8,469 nt of DNA from CAYRKT01 sp964425005 (GTDB taxonomy: Bacteria > Synergistota > Synergistia > CAYRKT01). Both the position numbers and the translations under genes were made by a program. A model generated the notes under the pieces. It saw nothing but the letters and a program-made list of their open reading frames with translations, had not been told where the DNA came from and made no database searches. The stretch lies in contig CAYRKT010000068.1 of NCBI GenBank assembly GCA_964425005.1, positions 1 to 8,469 on the forward strand. The letters are read 5' to 3'. Position 1 is the stretch's first letter. The number at the start of each line of letters is the position of its first letter. This document shows, in pieces, positions 4,039 through 8,469 of this stretch.

Positions 4039-6975
4039 TCACTTCATGTAGTCCACCAGGGTGGGGAGCATAACCCTAGACCCCACCGCCAGGGAGGCCT
4101 GGTAGACGGCCTCGGCCATCTTCAGCTGGGTGATGATCTCCGCCATGTCCACGTCGGCCACCTTGGAGAGGAGCTCGGTCAGGTCCACCTCGTCGGAGGA
4201 GAGCCTGGAGGAGGTCATCTCGAAGCGCTTGACCTGGGCCCCCACCTTGGCCCGCTGGTGCAGCAAGGCCTCTATGAACTGGTCTATCTCCCCCAGGATG
4301 GACGAGACCCCATCCCTGTCCTCCGCCTCCATGGCCGAGGATAGGCTCCTCAGGACCTCGAAGTAGTCCACCTTAGCCCTCGAGGGGGCGCTGCTTTGAC
4401 CCACCAGCTGGTTGTAGGAGGCGCTCACGGCCCCCACGTTGATCCCAAGCGAGACGGCCAGGTTCTCCACCACCCCGATCCTGAAGCCCCTGGGGGAGTA
4501 GAGGAACAGCCTCCTGTCGTTCGGGCCCACCTCCACCACCTCGGCCACCACCCCCTTGCCGCCGAACCGGGCGTTGACGAGGTTCGCCACGTCGTCCACC
4601 GTCAGGCTCCCAGCGCCAGCGCCCGAGAGGTCTATCCTGTGGACGGTCCCGCCCGCCGAGATCTCGATCCAGTCGTTAGGCCCGTTGGTCCAGGTCGAGG
4701 CGTTGTTGCCCTGGATCGCGGTGGAAAGGCCCAGGGAGGAGGCGGTGAAGGAGGAGGTCAGGTCGTATATCCATATGGGGCTTCCGTCCAGGGCCGCCAC
4801 GGACAGGTTCGCCTGGCTCCCGGGGCTACTGGGATCCTCGTCCCTGTAGGAGACCACGAGCCATGGGGCGAGATCCCTGATCCTGTCGGCCAGGTCCTTG
4901 AGGGTGTCCCCCGGCCTCACCACCACGTCCACCGACCTCCCCAGGGCAGCTATCCGGAAGGCGCCGGAGGGGAGGGTCTGGTTGTCCAGGACGCTCGAAG
5001 AGGTCACCCCCATCTGGAAGCCCAGCTGGTAGGCCAGATCACCCGAGTAGCCCTTGAAGCGAGGGTCCGAGAACTCTCCGTCGAAGACCCTGACCGGAAG
5101 CCCCTCTCTGGAGAAGAGCACCAGCCTCCTGTCGCCCCCGGGAAGATCCTGGACCTCGAAGCCCACCCTGGAGGGGCCTATCGCCGAGACGACGGCAGAC
5201 CCCACCGCCTGGAGGCTAGATCCGTGGGGGACCAGGACCTCGAAGAGCTCGTCCCCGATCCCCACCAGGAGCTTCTCGGGCAGACGGCATCCCGGCACGG
5301 GCTCGAGCTCCGAGGAGCTGGAGAAGCTCGCCGGAAGGGGAGGGCTGGCCAGGGCGGTCCCTATCCCCAGGACGTTCGACCAGCTTCCCCCGTCGGCGTA
5401 GTCGTAGACCACCAGCGGGGATCCGTCCCTGGAGTAGAGGAGGATCCTGGAGCTGACCCTCTCCGCGTTCTGACCCACCCCGGGATCTCCCCCGTCGGTC
5501 TCGAGGACCACCTGTACGAAGTCGCCGCAGGCCCTCCTTATGGCCTCGGCCACGTCGGAGAGGGCGACGCTGTTCCCGTCCAGGAAGACGGAGCCCTCCC
5601 CCGATGGGCTCCAGATCTTCAGGTGAAGGGGGGTCGAGGAGAAGTCGAAGGTCGAGGAGGGATCGAAGGAGAAGCTCGAGATCCTGGTGGATATCCCGAG
5701 GAGCTCGGAAAGCCCCACGTGATCCACGTCCGAGGCATCGGAGCGGAAGCCCGAAACCCTGATCCCCAGCTGGTCCACCAGACCACCGGACGTTCCGCTC
5801 ACGCTCAGGGACCTTCCCCCTTCCACCTGGACCAGAAGCCTCTGTTCCCCGGAGGGGCCTTCCTCCACCCTGAAGAAGACGCCCAGACCGGAGAGGAGCT
5901 CGTTAGCCCTCCTGGAGATGGCGTAGAGGTCGTCCCCCGCAAGGACGTTCAGAGCGTAGCTGGTCCCGTCGACGAGCAGGGTCAAAGTCTCAGAGGAGGA
6001 GGCCCTGAAGCTAGGGGAGACGTACCTTCCCACCAGGTCGCGCGTGGCCTCCGGATCCCTGAGGGGCACTATCTGGAAGGGGGTGGAGGTCCTGCTCTCG
6101 AACACGAGCCTCTGGAGGCCCGAGGTCGGGTCCAGCTCCAGCCTGACGTCCAGGAGCTTTCCCACCTCGCCCATGGAGAGCTCCCTCTTTATGATCTCCG
6201 CTATCTCCCGGAGGGAGAGGCCCTTCACCTCCCCCGGATCCCTGTGCATGTTCCCGTCGGAGGGCTCCAGGACGTTGTCGCCGTCGTCGTCGAGGTAGCC
6301 CTCAGGGATCCTCACCTTGGCTATCCTATCCCCCACCCTGAAGAGCAGGACGTGGCTCCTTCCCCTCCACACGAAGTCCTGCTCCACGGGACGGCTCACC
6401 ACCCTGTGCCTCACGAAGCTCTCGGCGAAGAGATCTCTGCCGGTCACCGAGTAGGAGACCACCTCTTTGGGCTCTATCTCCACCTTGAGCCTCTCGTCGC
6501 TGCCCCTGTAGACCACCTTGCCGGAGGGGTCGACCTCGAAGGGGCGCACGTCTGTCCTGGTGCCGGCGAAGATGTGCCTCCCGCCGAACTGGGCGTTGGC
6601 CACCTGGAGCACCTCGTCCCGCAGGCGCCTCACCTCCTCCGCCAGGGCGGCGAGGTCGTCCCTGTTCAAAGCGGCGCTCCCCGCGTAGACCGCCAGCTCC
6701 CTCACCCTCTGGGAGACCGACAGTATCTGGTCCATGGAGGAGTCGGAGTACTGCATCCAGGCGGTGGCGTCCGCCAGGTTGGCCCTGTACTGGGAGTTCT
6801 GGGTCAGCTCCGTCCTGAGGGATAGCTCCTTGACGGCGCCCGTGGGGTTCTCCGAGACCCGCTCGTAGGCCCTGCCGGTGGCGAGCTGCCTCTGGTACTT
6901 GAGCAACCTCGACAGGTTGGACTGGAGGTTGAAAAGGAGCTGGTCGTTCATCATCCCCATCGTGACCCTGCTCAT
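4039..6975 (-). CDS. flgL: Flagellar hook-associated protein 3 FlgL, greatly enlarged
   Basis: FlgL is the second of two junction proteins joining the flagellar hook to the filament, exported by the flagellar type III apparatus to the cell exterior. The N-terminus (about 1-145) is a flagellin-like helical D0/D1 region: MSRVTMGMMNDQLLFNLQSN, then LATGRAYERVSENPTGAVKE, then ANAQFGGRHIFAGTRTDVRPFE at 126-147. The C-terminus (about 861-978) is the matching helical partner, with LLHQRAKVGAQVKRFE at 904-919 and DMAEIITQLKMAEAVYQASL at 943-962. Typical FlgL has about 300-400 residues; this one has 978. The extra 600 or more residues are a beta-rich stretch of about six divergent modules (201-848). 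The frame is intact, with no frameshift sign. The ATG at 6973-6975 has AGGTGAT (6980-6986), overlapping the flgK stop, as ribosome binding site. It follows flgK by 5 bp and is surely co-transcribed with it. Confidence 0.93.
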   Translation of the reverse strand: MSRVTMGMMNDQLLFNLQSNLSRLLKYQRQLATGRAYERVSENPTGAVKELSLRTELTQNSQYRANLADATAWMQYSDSSMDQILSVSQRVRELAVYAGSAALNRDDLAALAEEVRRLRDEVLQVANAQFGGRHIFAGTRTDVRPFEVDPSGKVVYRGSDERLKVEIEPKEVVSYSVTGRDLFAESFVRHRVVSRPVEQDFVWRGRSHVLLFRVGDRIAKVRIPEGYLDDDGDNVLEPSDGNMHRDPGEVKGLSLREIAEIIKRELSMGEVGKLLDVRLELDPTSGLQRLVFESRTSTPFQIVPLRDPEATRDLVGRYVSPSFRASSSETLTLLVDGTSYALNVLAGDDLYAISRRANELLSGLGVFFRVEEGPSGEQRLLVQVEGGRSLSVSGTSGGLVDQLGIRVSGFRSDASDVDHVGLSELLGISTRISSFSFDPSSTFDFSSTPLHLKIWSPSGEGSVFLDGNSVALSDVAEAIRRACGDFVQVVLETDGGDPGVGQNAERVSSRILLYSRDGSPLVVYDYADGGSWSNVLGIGTALASPPLPASFSSSSELEPVPGCRLPEKLLVGIGDELFEVLVPHGSSLQAVGSAVVSAIGPSRVGFEVQDLPGGDRRLVLFSREGLPVRVFDGEFSDPRFKGYSGDLAYQLGFQMGVTSSSVLDNQTLPSGAFRIAALGRSVDVVVRPGDTLKDLADRIRDLAPWLVVSYRDEDPSSPGSQANLSVAALDGSPIWIYDLTSSFTASSLGLSTAIQGNNASTWTNGPNDWIEISAGGTVHRIDLSGAGAGSLTVDDVANLVNARFGGKGVVAEVVEVGPNDRRLFLYSPRGFRIGVVENLAVSLGINVGAVSASYNQLVGQSSAPSRAKVDYFEVLRSLSSAMEAEDRDGVSSILGEIDQFIEALLHQRAKVGAQVKRFEMTSSRLSSDEVDLTELLSKVADVDMAEIITQLKMAEAVYQASLAVGSRVMLPTLVDYMK
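4435..6375 (-). repeat. Six divergent modules in the FlgL middle region
   Basis: By eye the FlgL insertion divides into about six copies of one pattern: a beta strand, a turn, a second strand, a G..L..[IV]A..I helix, a strand, a [DG].R.L.L[YF]S..G.P..V segment, and a closing LGI/LGL/LGF. Approximate residues are 201-318, 328-406, 447-541, 566-657, 668-754 and 767-847. Examples of the helix start are AGDDLYAISRRANELL (347-362), RPGDTLKDLADRIRDL (687-702) and SLTVDDVANLVNARF (790-804). Examples of the later strand are RILLYSRDGSPLVVYD (510-525), RRLVLFSREGLPVRVFD (616-632) and RRLFLYSPRGFRIGVV (821-836). The first module is the most divergent. The pattern recalls the flagellin-hook IN motif of junction proteins, an identification I cannot confirm. 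Boundaries are rough. No near-identical DNA repeat was noticed, so the duplication is old. Confidence 0.65.
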
Positions 6976-6979
6976 CTAG

Positions 6980-6986
6980 ATCACCT
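6980..6986 (-). promoter_or_regulatory. flgL ribosome binding site overlapping the flgK stop
   Basis: The minus strand reads AGGTGAT, complementary to the 3' end of 16S rRNA, 4 nt before the flgL ATG. Its TGA is the flgK stop codon (6981-6983). Termination of flgK therefore happens on the flgL initiation site, a tight coupling that would favour balanced production of the two junction proteins. Confidence 0.7.
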
Positions 6987-8469
6987 GCCCACCAATCCCA
7001 TGCCGTTTATCACCTTGTCCAGCATCTCGTCCACCGCCGTCATGAAGCGGGCCATGGCGGCGAACGACTGCTGGGCCACCACTATGGAGACCATCTCCTC
7101 GTCCACGTTCACCCCCATGACCTCCTGCCTCTTCCGCTTGATGCTCCCGGACAGGGCCTTCTGGTTCTCCAGCATGAAGGAGGCGTTCTGGCTCTCTATC
7201 CCCAGCTTGGCCAGGAGGTTCTTGCCGAACTCGTTGAAGTCGGCCGTACCTCCCTGCAACACCTTCCTCATCTTGAGCTGGGCCAGCGCCAGGGCGTTCG
7301 ACCCATCCCCGCTGCCCAGGCTCCTCCCCTCCCTTCCGGAGGCAGCCGCCAGGAGGGTGGGGTCTCTCTCCAGGTCGGCGTCGACGGAGAGGGAGGTGGA
7401 GGCCCCGAAGAGGCTCACCATCTGTTCGAAGAAGAGGGTTCCGGTCCTACCCGCGTTGGCCCCCAGGCCGTGCCCGGAGGCGTGCCCCGCGTTGACCCAG
7501 AGGGCCATCTCGTAGGACATCTCGTCCAGGAGCCTCTGGTAGAAGGGGATGTAGTCGTCCCTGGCCTCCAGGAGACCGGCTATCAACCCCCCCTTGACGA
7601 AGGCGTGCCGCTGGATCAGAGCCCTGCCGATCCCGTTGAGCTCGAAGGTCACCCCCTCCCTGACCACCCTGTAGGTGGAGGCCGAAAAGCCGTCCTCGGC
7701 GAAGAGGGGGCGGGCCTCCACGAACCTGTTGAAGGAGGAGAGGTAGCCGAAGCCGTCCACCGAGAAGTAGGCGTCCTCGGACCTCTGGAGCTCGTGGGCG
7801 AGGCCATCGGCGCCCAGCAAGCCCAGCCTCATGGCCAGCAGGTTGCAGCTTTGGGGCAGCACGTGGATCCTGTAGTTCTCCCCCACCTCGTGGCTTTGGA
7901 GCCGAAGGTAGTAGTAGCCCTCCTCCTCGTCGAAGGCCACCTCAGCCCTAAGCCACCTGGTGGGGGCCTCCCCCATGGGCAAAACCTGCGAGTAGGCCTC
8001 GTTGATCCTGTTGGCTATGGTCCAGAGGGAATCGCCCTCCTCCACCCATATCTCCACCGGCGGCCCGTCCTCGGGGAAGGTGGTCCTTATCCCCAGGATG
8101 GAGGCAAGCCCTCCCTGAGGGCCCTCCCTCAGGTCGTATAGGGAGATCAGGTGTCCCTCGAGGCTCTGGACCGAGAGGGCCCCTCCCTGGGAGTAGAAGA
8201 GGAAGCTCGAGCCCAGGGGGGACGAGGCCAGCCGGGAGGCCAGGTCGGAGGCAGTAAGGGTTGCCCCTGCGCTGGTGCCCTGCAGAACCCCGTCCACTCG
8301 CACCTCCCAGGCGGTCCCGTTCCAGGACACCTCCACCACCGAGCTCCTGCCCCCCGCCCTCAGGGCGAAGGAGTAGACCTCGCCGGGGCTCCCGGCGCCC
8401 AGGACGACCCCACCCGGCAGGGCCCTGCCGCTCAGCCTGGTCGGGCCGTTCCCCACCTGCAGGGCGAGC
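6981..8469 (-). CDS. flgK: Flagellar hook-associated protein 1 FlgK (N-terminal part beyond window end)
   Basis: FlgK is the junction protein that sits directly on the hook and binds FlgL. The last 495 residues are visible; the frame is open through the window end, so the N-terminal D0/D1 helices lie outside. A GTG at 8454-8456 is internal, not a start. In visible numbering, two beta-rich modules (about 28-127 and 137-217) come first. Next is KGGLIAGLLEARDDYIPFY at 292-310, running into LLDEMSYEMALWVNAGHASG at 313-332 and TGTLFFEQM at 342-350, the usual FlgK core signature. The end is the D1/D0 helix pair: NASFMLENQKALSG at 428-441, then MGVNVDEEMVSIVVAQQSFA at 451-470, then AVDEMLDKVINGMG at 478-491. 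The GVN.DEEM...Q.S..A..R motif is diagnostic of FlgK. The stop lies within the flgL ribosome binding site. Identity is secure. Confidence 0.95.
   Translation of the reverse strand, partial: LALQVGNGPTRLSGRALPGGVVLGAGSPGEVYSFALRAGGRSSVVEVSWNGTAWEVRVDGVLQGTSAGATLTASDLASRLASSPLGSSFLFYSQGGALSVQSLEGHLISLYDLREGPQGGLASILGIRTTFPEDGPPVEIWVEEGDSLWTIANRINEAYSQVLPMGEAPTRWLRAEVAFDEEEGYYYLRLQSHEVGENYRIHVLPQSCNLLAMRLGLLGADGLAHELQRSEDAYFSVDGFGYLSSFNRFVEARPLFAEDGFSASTYRVVREGVTFELNGIGRALIQRHAFVKGGLIAGLLEARDDYIPFYQRLLDEMSYEMALWVNAGHASGHGLGANAGRTGTLFFEQMVSLFGASTSLSVDADLERDPTLLAAASGREGRSLGSGDGSNALALAQLKMRKVLQGGTADFNEFGKNLLAKLGIESQNASFMLENQKALSGSIKRKRQEVMGVNVDEEMVSIVVAQQSFAAMARFMTAVDEMLDKVINGMGLVGR
7818..8387 (-). 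repeat. Two FlgL-like modules in FlgK
   Basis: The segment 8088-8387 (visible residues 28-127) ends YSQGGALSVQSLEGHLISLYD...ASILGI in type, matching the FlgL pattern of a strand, a G.P..V-like segment and a closing LGI. The segment 7818-8060 (residues 137-217) reads VEIWVEEGDSLWTIANRI at 138-155, very close in form to the RPGDTLKDLADRI of FlgL. It continues with YYYLRLQSHEVGENYRIHVL and closes with LAMRLGL. The likeness is by eye and its level of identity is low, but the order of elements is the same as in FlgL. Confidence 0.55.

Noticed and set aside
4396..6825. An 809-codon open frame on the plus strand antisense to flgL
   Set aside because: Its product is Pro/Gly/His/Arg-rich low-complexity protein with no recognisable motif, as expected from the mirror of GC-rich codons; the minus strand encodes a clear FlgL.
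8000..8060. A LysM-like segment (EGDSLWTIANRI) in FlgK
   Set aside because: It resembles the LysM start, but the same form recurs in the FlgL modules within a longer beta-rich pattern lacking the rest of LysM, and peptidoglycan binding makes little sense for a junction protein.
8454..8456. The GTG as a start of flgK
   Set aside because: The frame is open to the window end and the conserved FlgK N-terminal helices are absent from what follows, so this Val is internal.

Overview
The window is a gene-dense, GC-rich bacterial chromosomal segment. The coding strand uses AGG/CTC/GTG-rich codons with frequent GTG and TTG starts. It holds seven protein genes, six on the minus strand and one on the plus strand. 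No RNA gene, mobile element or CRISPR array was seen. The flagellar genes mean a motile bacterium. The high GC, AGG-rich arginine usage and large flagellar junction proteins are reminiscent of Synergistota such as Thermanaerovibrio, but that placement is an inference from general style, not a sequence match.

Region 1 (1-2370, minus strand) is a thiamine operon read right to left: thiE (thiamine-phosphate synthase), thiM (hydroxyethylthiazole kinase), thiL (thiamine-monophosphate kinase, C-terminus cut by the window start). Both downstream genes appear to start with TTG inside the end of the gene before, each behind a strong ribosome binding site, so translation is probably coupled. Together the three enzymes phosphorylate the thiazole moiety, join it to the pyrimidine and make thiamine pyrophosphate. 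No thiD is in the window and no TPP riboswitch was recognised.

Region 2 (2371-2499) is the divergent intergenic region between thiE and a plus-strand EamA/DMT-family transporter (2500-3444). It carries two adjacent inverted repeats over promoter-like boxes. The transporter gene ends tail to tail with mntP (minus strand, 3441-4001, predicted Mn(II) exporter); the two stop codons share one CTAG, followed by a hairpin inside the mntP end.

Region 3 (4039-8469, minus strand) is flagellar: the 3' two thirds or so of flgK (hook-associated protein 1), then 5 bp later flgL (hook-associated protein 3). FlgL is 978 residues, about three times the family's usual size. The excess is an array of about six divergent copies of a roughly 80-115-residue module between ordinary flagellin-like ends. 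Two similar modules lie in FlgK. This shared modular expansion of the hook-filament junction is the most interesting thing in the window.
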